From Favolaschia claudopus (lineage: Eukaryota > Basidiomycota > Agaricomycetes > Agaricales > Mycenaceae): a stretch of 64,000 nt of DNA. The translations under genes and the position numbers were made by a program. The notes under the pieces were generated by a model, which was not told the DNA's origin, made no database searches, and worked only from the letters and a program-made list of their open reading frames with translations. Where the stretch lies: assembly GCA_037176885.1 (NCBI GenBank), contig JAWWNJ010000057.1, positions 372,001-436,000 of the forward strand, given 5' to 3'. Shown in pieces: positions 11,533 through 23,623 of the stretch; the stretch's first letter is position 1, and each line of letters begins with the position of its first letter.

Positions 11533-11553
11533 AAAGCGTCTGTCTAGAGAGAC
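11531..11553. repeat. 23-bp direct repeat, right copy
   Basis: Exact second copy of 11050-11072. Its first two bases overlap the last two bases of the TIR element. Confidence 0.8.
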
Positions 11554-11771
11554 GACCGGTTGACGCGAACGTGCAACGAACGCGTATAGAGTGACGTGTC
11601 ACGCGTCGCGTAACGTCATCGCAGCTTGTCGGAGTTTAAACTCTTTTTCACGATCACGTTATTCCCTTGTTCGCGGTGTTTTTGTTTGCTTGCCTGTTGC
11701 TTTGCTCTTGACCTCAACGCCCACCAACGCCTTAGGGTTCTTCCCTCCAACCCTCTGCATCCTCACGCGAT

Positions 11772-14700
11772 ATGTGGGCGAGGATTATTCCAGGTCTCAA
11801 GCCCAAGGCGGCGCCCGATGCGTCCGATAACCATTCCCAAGGCGAGGTACTGGCTGGCGTCCTCGAACAGCACCCCAATCTCTCCGTATTCCACCACGGC
11901 GCAGAGCAGTCAAGTCCTCCACCTTCGCCTTCGAAGAGCAGTCGTATGAACATGTTCAAGCGCCACACGAAAGGATACGATGAGTCCCAGAGAGCTCCGT
12001 CTCCAATGAGGCTGCCGAAAAAGATCAAAACCACGTTTGGGATGCAGGGGAATGGTGTGTTTCGTTCCTCAGCCCTACATCTTTATCGCTCTGAACTTGT
12101 ATGTAGCATCGCAACTATCTATTGGCGCGCCGTCGTCAGCGGGTGCTGAGTTGGAACGCGTCTCGTCGCACGACATGCTAAGTCCCGTTGTGGCTCAAGG
12201 AGTCAAGACAAAGCGTCGTGGCTCCTTCAACCTGCTGAAGCGCCCGTCTGTAGAAGCCCTTAACTCCCCAGAAATCCTATCTGGGGAGCCTACCACCCCC
12301 TTCGAAGCCAAGTCAGGCTCCGTTCGCTCTATTCTTCGGGACCGCAATACACCTGGTACTGGTCAGAACGTTCGCTTCTTCTCTCGGGACGCGTACAGAG
12401 TCCTCAGTCCCGATCAATCCATGGACACCGACTACCAATCTGTGATGACCCACGCCCTTGCTAGTAAAGGGAACACCCCTGCGCCGCCGCCTCCGGAGGA
12501 CACTTTCCTCGATCGCCTCCAGCGCTCCGCTTCCCCGGACAGTATTGGTTCGGGCTCCATGCCACGCTTTGCAAGTACCTCCAAGTCCAACAAACCGAGA
12601 CCCACTGTTGCTGAGATTTTCTCTCCCATGGGTTCTCCCGAAGACAAGTCCACTTCCCCTCCACTCAACACAGAAAACAGCGGCTCCCAGCTCATGTCCC
12701 AGCTCCCGCCTCTCCCTGCCGCCGACTTCACCAACCTCTTCGACATGTCCCAGGAGCTCGAAATGCCTATCCTGCCGCCCCCAGGGTTGGGTGTCGAGGT
12801 CGAGATGTCCTTGAATGAGACTGAAACCGAGGGCGAGGGCGGCCCGAAAGCGATGACCTCGACGCCGTACCGTGGCAAGGGCAAGGGCAAAGAGCGGGAA
12901 GTCGACCTTCCGAAGGAGAATTTCGCTCCGACTGGAGTCGTGGATGAGACGATATTCCACGCCAAAGACAAGTCGGCGCGGCTTGCTTCTGCTCTACACG
13001 AACGCAGTAACTCTTTCAGCGCCGGGCAGACTATGTTTTACTCGATGGCCCACGCCGACGCGAATCGGTTATCCACGGGCTCCGCCAGCCCGCCAGCTGA
13101 CTACCCGTCGTACCCCTCTAGTGCCAAATCTTCGCCCTCCTCCGCGAAAGACTCCGCGCCCCCCTCGCGTGCATCGTCGCCTGCTGTGAAAGGCCGTGGT
13201 CGTGCGCTCAGCGAAACCATGTTCTTATCCATGCTGCGCTCCCCCTCTCCCAAGCTTCCCGAAGCCGACATCAACGACGAGTCTTCGGCGGAGCTCGGGC
13301 TCTACAGCAGCAGTCAGCGCGCAACGAAGCCGGAGCCGGATCCATTCAGCGCAAACGCCAATACATATTATACACCTCAGACGAACATTCCCGCGACACC
13401 TCCACAGGGTGAAGACGGGCGGGCAGCAGCTGCTCACGCACGCAAGGTGTCTAAAGACGACGATACTATTTTTGCTCTCAGGACGCAGTTGGCGCTGCAG
13501 ACCGAGCTTCTCGGGCAGTTCGAGGCGGATCTGCACGCTCGGGACGAGTTGGTTGAGGTTCTCGGCAAGAAGTTGACTGATGTGGAGAAGGAGGAGGCGA
13601 AGAAGAAGAATGTGTTGAAGCAGTGGAAGAAGAAGGTCGTGGAACTTGAACGGGCGTGTCGATACCTTGAGGAAGAGGTGGAGAGTTCGCGCCAGGAGAG
13701 TATGGAGCGGAGTATCATGGACGAAGCGAGCTCGGAAGCGTTGAGGATGTTGCATCGGCAGATTGCTGGTCTAGAGCGGGACAGGGAGGGTTGGAATCGG
13801 AAAGAGGAGATGTTGAGGGAGGAGATCGGGACACTTGAAGCGCTGTTGAGGGAGAAGAGCGATGATATTCAAAGTCTCAAGGAAACAATATGGACGCGAG
13901 ACGAGAGCGAGCGGGAGCTCAAGGCCGGGATTCAGCAGGCGAAGCGGGAGATGGAGATGATGGGAAACCTCAGCATTGGTCTCATCGATGAAAACGAGCT
14001 GAAGAGGCAACTTGAGGAGATAGCGGATGCGAGGAATCAGAGCAGCGAGAAGCACAAAGATGCGGCGCTTGGTTGGGATGAAGAAAAAGAGGAGCTCGTG
14101 GCGGCTGTCGATCACGTCAAACTCGAGAATGCTGGATTGGTCTCCGAGCTCGACAACTACAAGGAGCAGTTGAAGGAGCGCGACGAGCAGCTTCTGATGC
14201 TCAAATCCGAGATAGAGGCCCAGTGGGACCACGCTGAGAAGAGCGCCGACAAGTTGGAGGCGGCGGCTGCTGCTCAGAAAGCTCTTGAAGCGGAGCGCGA
14301 TACACTGCAGGCCAAGGTCAACGAGCTCGATGAGAGGATGATGGAGATGGACGCGGAGTATGTCGAAGCCGAGAACAAGCAGATGGAACTGGAGAACGAC
14401 ATTCAAGAGCTGTGGGATGTTAGGGAGGCGCTTGAGAAGGAGCAGGAAGAGGTATGGTTTTATGCTCTCGTTTGTACTATCACTAACACCGATAACAGTT
14501 GGCTGAGCAGATCAAGGACCAAGAAGGTCATACCAAGGCCCTCGAACAATCGCTGCAGACACGCGAGAATCGCATTGTTGAACTGGAGCAAGAACGCCAG
14601 TATGCATTGGACAATGTGTCGCGCTTGGAGGAAAACATCCGCCGCCGAGACGCGGAGGCTGCCGAGTACTCCCAGCGCACGCTTCAACGCGAGGCAGAGA

Positions 14701-15601
14701 CGGAGGCGCTGCGCGAACAGATAACGCGTATGAAACGCGAACACGCCGGCGCGGTGGAAGCGGCGACAGCGGCGCAAACTGCCGAGGCGGAGAAGCAGAG
14801 TCATGCCGTGAATCAGCGCGTTGTTGACCTCAAGGACGAAATTGAGCGTCTGCGTCGTCAGATCCATGAGCTGCAGCAGGAGAGCGCCGACAAGGAGGTG
14901 AAGATTGTGCAGATTACCAAGCAACGTGCGAAGGACAAGGAAGATCTTCAAGGTCTCAACATCGCACTTGATTCGAAACAGCAGGAGCTGGAACTCGTAC
15001 GTACCCTCTGATTTCCAGTTTTTTATTGATTTGCTGATTAACTTACTCTCAGCTCAAACGCCGTATGGGCGTGCGTGGTACGGCTGGTGCGACACCCGCT
15101 CAAACATCAAAGCTTGGGCATCAGCGCCGCGACTCTGCAGTTTTCAGTACACCGAGCCTCGGTTCGCGTCCTCCTTCGGTGCTTTCTGACGACGGCGGTA
15201 GCACCAATGCTAAGATTGCCGCCCTCGGCAAAAGCACGCGCCTCAACAACATCGCGACTAGCTCAACATCTAAACCCGCTACCCGCGTCCCTGGCTCCAT
15301 GGGTCCTCCAGCACCCGTCAGTAAGCCGCGTCCGTCGTTGGCGGGTACTCCAACGCCGGCTGCTCGCGAAGCACGCGTTGCTGCTCCTGTCCTCGCACGT
15401 TCTGCGTCGGCAAAACCCGCCTCGACAACGGCTCCCTCGCCGGCGGTGCATCGACGCGTGGTGTCGGCGACGCTAGACCAGGCGACGGCGCGTGTGACGA
15501 AGCCTCGCGCCACCGTCAATGCCAGTCCCGCGCCGAGTGACAAGGAGAACGTAGAGGCTCCAAGGCCCGCTTCGCGCGCGCGGGTCCCTGTACCAGCATA
15601 G
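11772..15601 (+). CDS. Uds1-domain coiled-coil protein (up-regulated during septation family)
   Basis: Four exons, 11772-12054, 12107-14451, 14499-14996 and 15053-15601, give 1224 residues with consistent phase. The N-terminal 470 residues are Ser/Pro-rich and disordered. At about residues 515-620 lies FALRTQLALQTELLGQFEAD, with a following Lys/Glu-rich stretch and VVELERACRYLEEEVESSRQ, which resembles the fungal Uds1 domain. A long heptad coiled coil continues to about residue 1035 (RRQIHELQQE near its end), then a basic Ser/Pro/Ala tail with an SDKEN motif near the end. Proteins of this type are linked to septation in fission yeast, so a cytoskeletal or septum scaffold role is inferred. The domain call rests on remembered sequence pattern only. 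First intron begins gtgtgt; the others are standard. Confidence 0.78.
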
Positions 15602-16052
15602 TGCGTCGATGAGCAAGCCCAGCGTCTACCCACCCCCATTGTATCTTGTCTCTTCTCTGATTTTCATCTATATTATCATCTTCCGTTCCTCTTCCTCTTC
15701 CCTGTCTCATCTCTTGCCTGTTCCTCGCTGTCGTATATTGCTGTGTCCCTGCTTTGAATTGAACATCTACCCCCTTCCCCCATACCCATCCATCTCAGCA
15801 TCTATCTATTCAAAATCGCTATCGACTATCGCTGTGCACATACACCCTCTTGCGCCCATATGAACTTATGGACATTATGTAGAAAATCTGTAGCTGCATT
15901 TCTCTTCATACACTGGCATATACAACGCATATACACAATCTGTACTACCAATAATAACGCAACGAAAATTAGCTTGATTGTTCCCAGTCGAAAGGGGTAT
16001 CGATTCGGTGCTTAAGATAAGTATAAAGCATGGTTTTATATCGAACTAGCTG
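15602..16052. other. Convergent 3' intergenic region
   Basis: Pyrimidine-rich sequence after the Uds1-like stop, then A/T-rich sequence, presumably 3' UTRs of both flanking genes. No gene recognised. Confidence 0.4.
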
Positions 16053-17496
16053 TCATGAAGGAAACGCGACACTGGGATGTGTCTTTGTCCATTCTAATCG
16101 CTCATCGATCCATTCCTCCTGGCTAGCCCACACACCAACCTGGAAACCGGATAGATGGGTGAACTCACGAAACGGTCGACCACGCTCAGACGCTCTGATC
16201 CATTCTCCTGTTGAATCAAGCTCTTGCACCTTCTCCAGAAACAACTCTCGGAGAATTTTCTTGTCTTCAGCAGAGCCGCCCTCGTACGACCCGTCCCATT
16301 CGTTGTGGTCCTGCAGCCATCGTGGAATATAGGCGCATTCCCATAATGGGGCCACTGTCGCTCCTTCGAAATCGATGATACCGGTTACATGGCCTGTTTC
16401 TTTGTTGACCTAGGTGATTGGCTCAGTATACTGTACCAGTGTATGCTGGATTGAGTTGGCGCGCTCACCATGATATTGGACAGCCTAAAGTCATCCATGC
16501 GCAGAGAAAATGGCTTATCAGGAGATGTAAGTGGTTCGGAGACGCAGACGTCCCCTGGATAAACCGCACAAAGTTCGACAGCCTTGGCTAGCGCACTGCG
16601 TCCTTGCTCGAGGCGCTTGTCATCTCCCTCAAGCTCGTGTTTCAGTATATGCTCCCGTCGATCTTCGATGAGACGCAGTTCCGCGTCCAGAGAAGAGCGC
16701 AAGTACGCAGTAGCGGTGCGAAAAGGACCGCGATACGAAGCAAGTGTGTTGTGAACGGGCTGGTCGAAGCGTATATATCCGTCCAAAGCACGATAGAACG
16801 GGATCGATATAATCGGACCGACAACTTGGTTTCCGTCTGTATCGTTGTATAGCGAGCCACAGGCGTCGAATCGAAGGCGGAAGAGTTGGATCATATGGTC
16901 TGCCACTTCGGAGACTGTCACCTTCTTGGATTCTAGGGACAGTGTGTCCCATACGTCGCTAGCGGAGACACCGCTAATCTGAGGTGAGAATTAGTACTGA
17001 GATGAACGATCAGAGTAATTACTTTTTCGAGTATCATATACTCCAGTCCGACAGAATTATTACCGTTGGAGTTCCAAGCATGAACTTGGGGAGTATGGAT
17101 ATTCGTATGTGAGGCCACATATTGCATCGTAGCAATCTTCCGCATTATCAATGTCGAGCAGGGTGGAATCGGCGCTCGATCGACTGACCTCCGATTCGAG
17201 CTTGTCTTTCGGAAAAGCAGGAGCTGCTACACGAGCAACTATTCCCGCCGGCTGACCGTCAGAGAGAACATCGTAAATCTAACTTAACGCATCAAAGACA
17301 GAGTAACGGGCCACATCTTGCCATCGACCTTGTGATAGCCTCCCTCTGCCAGCTTGACCAGCATACAGTCTTTTTCAGTAGCTTTGCTGACGATTTCGGT
17401 TAGTTTTGTGAGGGAGAATGGGTCTGGCGCGGTCTCGTCGTCGCTATCATAGTCAAACTCTGAAATTTGGTCCGTTTCCTCCAATGTAACGGCCAT
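16053..17496 (-). CDS. Phosphotransferase-like kinase with altered catalytic loop
   Basis: Five exons on the minus strand. It starts MAVTLEETDQISEFDYDSDD; the glycine-rich GGYHK is joined by splicing to IYDVLSDGQPAGIVARVA (N-lobe and probable ATP lysine region). Then come ATMQYVASHTNIHTPQVHAW, VGLEYMILEKISGVSASDVW, the loop LRMDDFRLSNIM, and after the last intron GIIDFEGATVAPLWECAYIP. This matches a large fungal APH-like family. In the H-x-D-x-x-x-x-N loop the His position is Met (M-D-D-F-R-L-S-N), while the Asp and Asn remain. Stop codon at 16053-16055. The substrate is unknown. It is divergent from, and not a recent copy of, the kinase at 1272. Confidence 0.82.
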
Positions 17497-18161
17497 GTCT
17501 CGGGTGCAACAGAGCTATGGGCCGCGACCCAGCCGGAACCAGTGAACCTGGGGTTTCCGTCTCCCTATGGCCTAAGGAGACGTAATGGGTGGAAAGTTGA
17601 CGAAAATCCGCCCGAGTTGAGCCCTCTGAATGTGTATAATTTGCCGGTTTCGACGACAGACCAGATAGTGTACAGATTCGATAGACTTTCAGAGCAGTCG
17701 GGAGCAAGTTGGTATGCAAGGATCACGGTGGAAGTTCGAAGAAAGCTCGAAGTTTGGGTGGCTGTGCACTGTTCGGTGGTCTGTGCAGCTACCATCTTGA
17801 AGCTTGCTTAGACGAGTGCCCCCCGCTCATGATCAGCGCTAGCGGTCAACTTCACCAAAACTGGTTCTTCGACGTGGCTCTTGCCTTTTCGGCGTTGGTC
17901 TTTCGGCTCTGCTTCATTGAAACCATGTATGATCGAGGGGAACCCCAGGCCCGACAGGTCATTAAAAGTCCAAGCCACAACCACCCAATGAGCAGCATTC
18001 CGGTGCCTTAAAGCGTCACGAAGAAGGCACGAATGAACCTGGCGTTCAGAGTTGGCTAAGAGTATTAGTGTCTGAGACCCAGTGAAAGGGGGGACTGAAT
18101 ACCTTCCTATGGGAAGTTGGCATGGAACAGGAGCTTCTACCTCGCTTTCCCTCCTCCATTC
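17497..18161. other. Divergent intergenic region
   Basis: Promoter space between the kinase (-) and the membrane-protein gene (+). Short open frames occur but have no family-like content. Confidence 0.4.
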
Positions 18162-19597
18162 ATGCCGCTGGAATACCCTCTCACCCGCAATTTCCCTGGA
18201 AAGTATTTTTCGACCGCTGCTTTCGCAGGCGCCATCGTTCTTTTGGTCTTTTTAACCACAATCAATGGTACGTGATCGGCTCCGAAATTTATCTTACCAT
18301 GGCTGGGCTAATGATCTTCCAGTGGTGTTGACGGGCTACGAAACGATAACAGTCTTCCAGTCTGACTACAATGTTACACAGTCGTTCTGGTACGACAAGT
18401 ACATGCCCTCCCAGGTCCCCAAGGCGGGCACACTCTGCGATTCCCGTTTCTTCAATTTAGGAGACGCCTTCACAACGAATAACACTCTTTTCAAGTACAA
18501 TATCGACTCAATTGTGAATGCAAACGCAGGTGGCTCTGGGATCACCTACAAGGGCGAGACGCTGGACCACTGCGACGTCACTTCCATCTACCTCAATGCC
18601 GATGCGCTGCAGCACACTATTGACTATACCGCCGTGATCGAGTGTCGGACAGACGACTACAGCTTCTCTGCGCGTACCGATTTCTCGCTTTCCACGCTGG
18701 TGGGGAAGTACAATCGGCTATTGGGCGTTCAGCGAATACAGAAGAACAGGCAGGAGGGCGGTGCGTTCAACAAGACAAGGGACTCCCGCGGTGTAGTGCT
18801 CAATGCCCTGACATCGCTCAGCGGCATAGACCTGGGGACACGGATATTCTCGCTGCTTCAAAGCTCCAACGGCACCACGCCCGTGACGGTCTCCCTCCAG
18901 GCAGATTTCCCTTTCTGCCCCGCCGCGCTGGGACGCATCGCCGCGTGCGCCGTCAACACACCCCACTTCAACATCTCCGCCTCTTTCGTGGCGTACTCCA
19001 GCCTCTTGTCCCAGGAATACTTCGCGGGCGACCCAATCACCGAGACCAACACGCCCGTGATCACCAACGACACGTTCAACGTCGTGGCGAACGCGCTGCA
19101 GACTACGTACGCCGCCGTGCGCATCGATCTAGGGAACCCCAGTCCAAACAACTTTATCTCGAATACGTCCGTCATCCCCACCACCATCTTCTCCACGTTC
19201 CCGTCCACGCTGCCGGGAGTATATAACACGTCGGAGGAGTACGCGAACCTCGTTGGGGACCAGGTGAACCCGAACTTTAACCTCACGGGTCTTCTACCGT
19301 TAGCAGTCGAGGGTCCTGCGCACATGGACGTGGTGTTCCTGTGTCGATTCCAGCAGCGGCTACCACCAGCACAGGCGTTCATCGCCGTCTTGGTCGCAAC
19401 ACTGAGCATGTTCTCTTCTGGGTGGGCAGTATTTTTGGCGCTGGCAACCAAATTCGCCAAAGGTCGAGATCCTGAAGGTCAGTCGTGTCTTTCGTCGTTC
19501 GAAGACTAAACTTTGACATCTTTCCGTTGTAGCAAACAGCTGTTCGGGACATACGAAAGAAACGTCTGAAGCCGATAAGACGCCCTTTCTTGATTGA
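18162..19597 (+). CDS. Two-pass membrane protein of unknown function (Agaricomycete family)
   Basis: Three exons, 18162-18267, 18323-19477 and 19533-19597 (441 residues). An N-terminal hydrophobic anchor (AAFAGAIVLLVFLTTI) is followed by a large, probably extracellular domain rich in N-glycosylation sequons, with YETITVFQSDYNVTQSFWYD, GTLCDSRFFNLGD and YKGETLDHCDV, and a second membrane segment (QAFIAVLVATLSMFSSGWAV) near the C-terminus, ending DKTPFLD. I recognise the overall pattern as a lineage-specific hypothetical family but know of no function. The last exon is missed if the frame is read to the first stop. It is followed 512 bp downstream by the secreted hydrolase gene on the same strand. 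Confidence 0.78.
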
Positions 19598-20108
19598 GAT
19601 GATTCCAGGAAGTTTCTCTTCTCTGTTGTATGCGGGTTATCTTGGGTGTTCGTCTATAGATTATGTACTCGAAAGCTCAGGAAGATATGGAGACCTCTTG
19701 TCGGATTTCATCTCTCTATACATCTGTACCCTCATGCTCCGTCGACCGAGTGTCAATTCTGTTTCAATTTGCAATTGTTTTGTTCATCTCAGCGGGTGTT
19801 CTCGGAGTCCGACACCATCATGGTAAGTTCAAGTTTGGCGATCCACCAACGCGCAGCCAGCGCAGTCGTCGGTACAGGGATGCGCAGGCACCTCAAACCA
19901 AGTCGTTGACACAATTCTGGACAGCCTCAATCAAATTCGCATTCAACACAGTGTCATTCCCGTTGACCAATCCGTTTCTTCGGCCCCATCATCCAACCAC
20001 CATCTCAACCGCTCTGCTCAGCCTACACTCCGGTTGAACGGGGCCATTAAACCTTCAAAAGCGCACACAATATGCTGTTATCTCCCCATCTTCATTTCAC
20101 CAAACGAC
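19598..20108. other. Intergenic region
   Basis: 3' flank of the membrane-protein gene and promoter of the serine hydrolase. Open frames here have no recognisable content. Confidence 0.4.
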
Positions 20109-22425
20109 ATGCGTCTTTTAAATTCTCTTTCTTCCCTCACTTTCGCTCAGCTGTTCTGTTTTGCAATTGCCGCTGCTCTGAAGACTGGCACTGTTCTATC
20201 GTCGGATATCGATACATTCGTTGCTGATACTCTTGCTGGGTGGAATTCCCAAGCCGGGGTCGCCATTGCTGTCGTCCGGCAAGACGGTCAAGGAGGCTGG
20301 ACTGTCGAGACGAAGGGCTATGGTAACGCGAGGGCAGATGGGACAAAAGTCACTCCCGATACCTTGTTCTCCATCGGGTCTGAATCCAAGGTACAAACAC
20401 TGGCGGATCGGCTGTACCAAAAAATATGTCGCTGATTTTTTTTGGTTACCCTTCAATAGCTATTCAACATCCTTGCCACCGGTCTTTTGATCTCCAACCA
20501 AAGTTTACCGAAACCCATCGACTGGACAACAAAGATCTCGACGATACTTCCAGACTGGAAGCTCATGGATCCCGTCGCGTCTTCCGGGAGCTCAATCATC
20601 GACCTCATGAGCCACCGTACTGGGATGCCGCGTCACGACGTTTCTCTCGGATTTTCGGATACGGTTCCCGGATTCGTACGCTAGCTATTCCGCTCTCAAT
20701 AATCTTCGATGTCGCTAATAAATATTCAACTTAGATCAAGCGCATGAAGTATTTGAAGCCTTCGGCTGAATTCCGTTCCAAGTTCCAGGTAAGCTACATA
20801 CCTTCTTGAATTGATATTGCCGTTCAACATACATGGTAACGACTTTTTACTTAAAGTACAACAACCTGATGTACACCGTGCTTTCTTATCTGCCCACCGC
20901 CCTTGTTCCATCCAAACCCTCCTTCGCACAATACGTCCACGACAACATCTTCTCTCCTCTCGGGATGAACTCCTCGACATACTCCTTCGAAGTCGCGAAC
21001 GCAACCGGCAGACTGGCGGACGCGTTCGGTCGGGAGGGCGATCCCACCGTGAACCCAATCACTGCCCCCTCACATGCTATGCCTTTCTGGCTTCAAGCCG
21101 GCGGCAAAGATGGCACTACTTGTAAGTTTTCTTCGGCGCACACGTTACATTCGCTCTTATACTCTTCCTACCAAGTCGCCTCTGGCCCTGGCGGTGTGAT
21201 CAGCAGTATCAACGACATTGTGAGTAGTATCTCCTCTCGAACGAGTGAATGATACCTTCTAATGAAACGATAGGCCATCTGGCTGCAAATGTTGCTTTCC
21301 AACGGGCTCAATCCAGCGACAAATGCTTCCGTCATCCCCGCGAAGGTTCTGAAGATGGTGACCACTGGAGCGACTGTTTGGCCTTTCACCGAAGAGTTCG
21401 TGCTTTGCTTTATTTCAACAATGATATATACTTACCGCTAGATTAAATTCACGATACAGCTACCCTGAATTTTCTGCGTCAACGTATGGCGGTGGTCAAT
21501 ACAAGACAAGTTATCGTGGCCACGACTTGATTGAACACGGTGGCGACGTACAAGGTGGGCATCCAGTTCCTTGTCATACGACATCGTTTATGATGATACC
21601 GCCCTAGGATTCCACAGCATCTTCACGCGGTTCCCTTATGAAGGGGCAGGCGTTGCAGTCCTTTCCAATGACGACCTGTTCTATATCCGGGATACTATCC
21701 GTTATCGCATCATAGACGAGCTCCTCGGGTTGGATCCCGTGGATTGGAACACCAGGTAAGAAAAATACAGCCAGATCATCATCATGCTGCTGCAGTCCGC
21801 TTGCTTAAAAAAAACTCCAGAAACCAACAAGTCGCGGTGGGAACTGCTCTCGTCCGCGCTTCGCTGGTAAGCACCCCACGACCAGCCAACGCCACGCCCC
21901 CGACAGGCGGGTTCCCCTCGCTCGTCGGAAAGTACTCCAATCCGGGCTACACGTCTGTCGAGCTGTGTCTCGTAGCGCCTCCACCCTCGACCGCCTCGCA
22001 CGCATGCGCAACGCTTGCCAAGACCCTCAACTCGACGTTCCCAACCCTCCTCGACTCCTCGGTTCCGACTCTCGCGTTCACGTGGGACAGAGTCGCCGCT
22101 CGGTACATGAAGCTCGCGCACTACAACGGGAATGTGTTTAATCTCACTGGATGGACGGATATGCCAATGGTGCGTAGTCAAAAGTCAAAATCAATCTCTT
22201 CTTGATTTCATGCTCATATTGCATTGTATGTAGCCTACCGGAAACGCGTCGTCTCCTGTATGGGCGTACGACGCGGGTTTCAGTAGCACTAATGTCGTGT
22301 TCGGGCCGGGTGGATTCGGCTTCGTTGGTGGAGTGTGGGGGGCTCAGGACTCTCCTGATCCTCAGGGTAAGACTGCTGAGCAAAAGGCTGAAGTGTGGTT
22401 CGATAAATCTTACGGTCATCGCTGA
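20109..22425 (+). CDS. Secreted serine beta-lactamase-like hydrolase
   Basis: Ten exons: 20109-20390, 20460-20675, 20735-20788, 20857-21121, 21176-21219, 21274-21395, 21460-21554, 21608-21755, 21821-22169, 22234-22425. A hydrophobic leader (LTFAQLFCFAIAAAL) suggests secretion. Hallmarks of the class C beta-lactamase/D-aminopeptidase fold: SIGSESK with the S-x-x-K nucleophile motif, LMSHRTGMPRH, the tyrosine motif YNN directly after an intron, GPGGVISSINDI, and IEHGGDVQG as the third-box H-x-G equivalent. A C-terminal domain of about 190 residues follows. Relatives include esterases and LACTB-type proteases; the substrate is unknown and antibiotic resistance is not implied. Confidence 0.85.
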
Positions 22426-22791
22426 TGATCGATGATCTTCCTGGTGCACTCGAGTCGCTGTCATTTTACCATATTTCCAATATTTTATCATATAAGAGCC
22501 TTGCTGTAATGGTCATGTTTCGCTCGCTGACGCCAACACTGTTGAACACAAGTACAACCATCTTGTCGCATTGCTTCCTTGTTCAAAGACAGCGCTGAAT
22601 TTGAACCGTGGGTAAACGCGCAATTGACTCTCACGGTTGAAATAGCTTTTCCACAAATTATACTTGATTCCTAGTCTAACAATACAATAGTACATTAAAT
22701 CATCGCAGGGTCCGTTTTGGAGTGGGGCATATAATACAAATCATCCCATCGAATAGGTATCATCACAAAAGTCGTTCAGTCCAAAAAGTCA
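22426..22791. other. Convergent 3' intergenic region
   Basis: A/T-rich; no gene recognised. Holds the 3' ends of the hydrolase (+) and the PalI-like gene (-). Confidence 0.4.
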
Positions 22792-23623
22792 TCAGTCATT
22801 AATTAGTAGGTTGCGGCGGTCTTCCTCGTTCGGGTGCGACGACGACCGGTGATGCATCTGTGACAAACTGTCATTATATGATTGAACTCGTCTGAATGAA
22901 ACGTACGCGAAGCATGTTGCGACTGAGGCAAACAAAAGGATTATGGTGGCTGCAAGCACCATCCAGATCGCGTTCCCGTACTCTGCCCGTCCGCCGTTGT
23001 CGCGAATGTGATGTCTGACAGACTGAAATAATGTGTAAGGAACAACGAAGTAAACAAGAGGAGGAAGGAAGCTTACGCCGAATGTGACAAAGTCAATGAC
23101 GAGGATGGCGAGAGAGAACAAGAACGCGAGTAATGCAACAGCAGAGGCAAAGAGGAAGCCGATGCGGTGGGAGCAGACAGCAAGCAAGAATGCGATTCCG
23201 GCAATCCCAGCGGCTATTTGATGGAGTATAAGGCCACCGGTCAGGCCATGTAGCGTGGTAGCCTCTGCCCCGCTGAAAGGCTCGATACCGAGCGAAGATA
23301 TTTCGTTCGCTGGAAATGGCTTTAGACATACACCTACTCTGAGCGAAAGGTGACCGACCTATCCTGTATGCGACGCCCGTGTGTGTGCAGCTAGTTCCAT
23401 CTGCGCTCTTCAGTACACAGAACCCAAGCGATCCAAAGTTCACTGCAGAACCTAAGGAAGAATTGAGTGTCGAGACTCACTGGGAGGGTCGCGTGAACAT
23501 ACCGTTGGAGAGTGGGACGTGCAGTAAGTCAATTTTTGCGACTGTGGGTGCGGAAATGCTAGCCACGATGAGGAGACCCGTCGCTGCGAACAGGAGAACA
23601 GTGCCAAAGTGTAGGGCGAGCAT
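22792..23623 (-). CDS. SUR7/PalI-family four-pass membrane protein
   Basis: Minus-strand model starting MLALHFGTVLLFAATGLLIV (first membrane segment), then an extracellular loop with NFGSLGFCVL and a second Cys in SCTHTGVAY, then three more membrane segments (LILHQIAAGIAGIAFLLAV, FLFASAVALLAFLFSLAILV, AIWMVLAATIILLFASVATC) and a short hydrophilic tail ending NLLIND. The four-helix layout with a G-x-x-G-x-C type loop fits the SUR7/PalI family, whose members act at eisosomes or in alkaline-pH signalling (PalI/Rim9). Which branch this belongs to is not settled. One intron acceptor was placed at ccag before CGAACG because only that keeps the frame. A 39-nt segment near the end could be intron or exon, both in frame. 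Confidence 0.7.

Noticed and set aside
12313..12960. Long antisense frames within the Uds1-like gene.
   Set aside because: Codon-bias shadow of a G/C-rich coding exon; no independent support.
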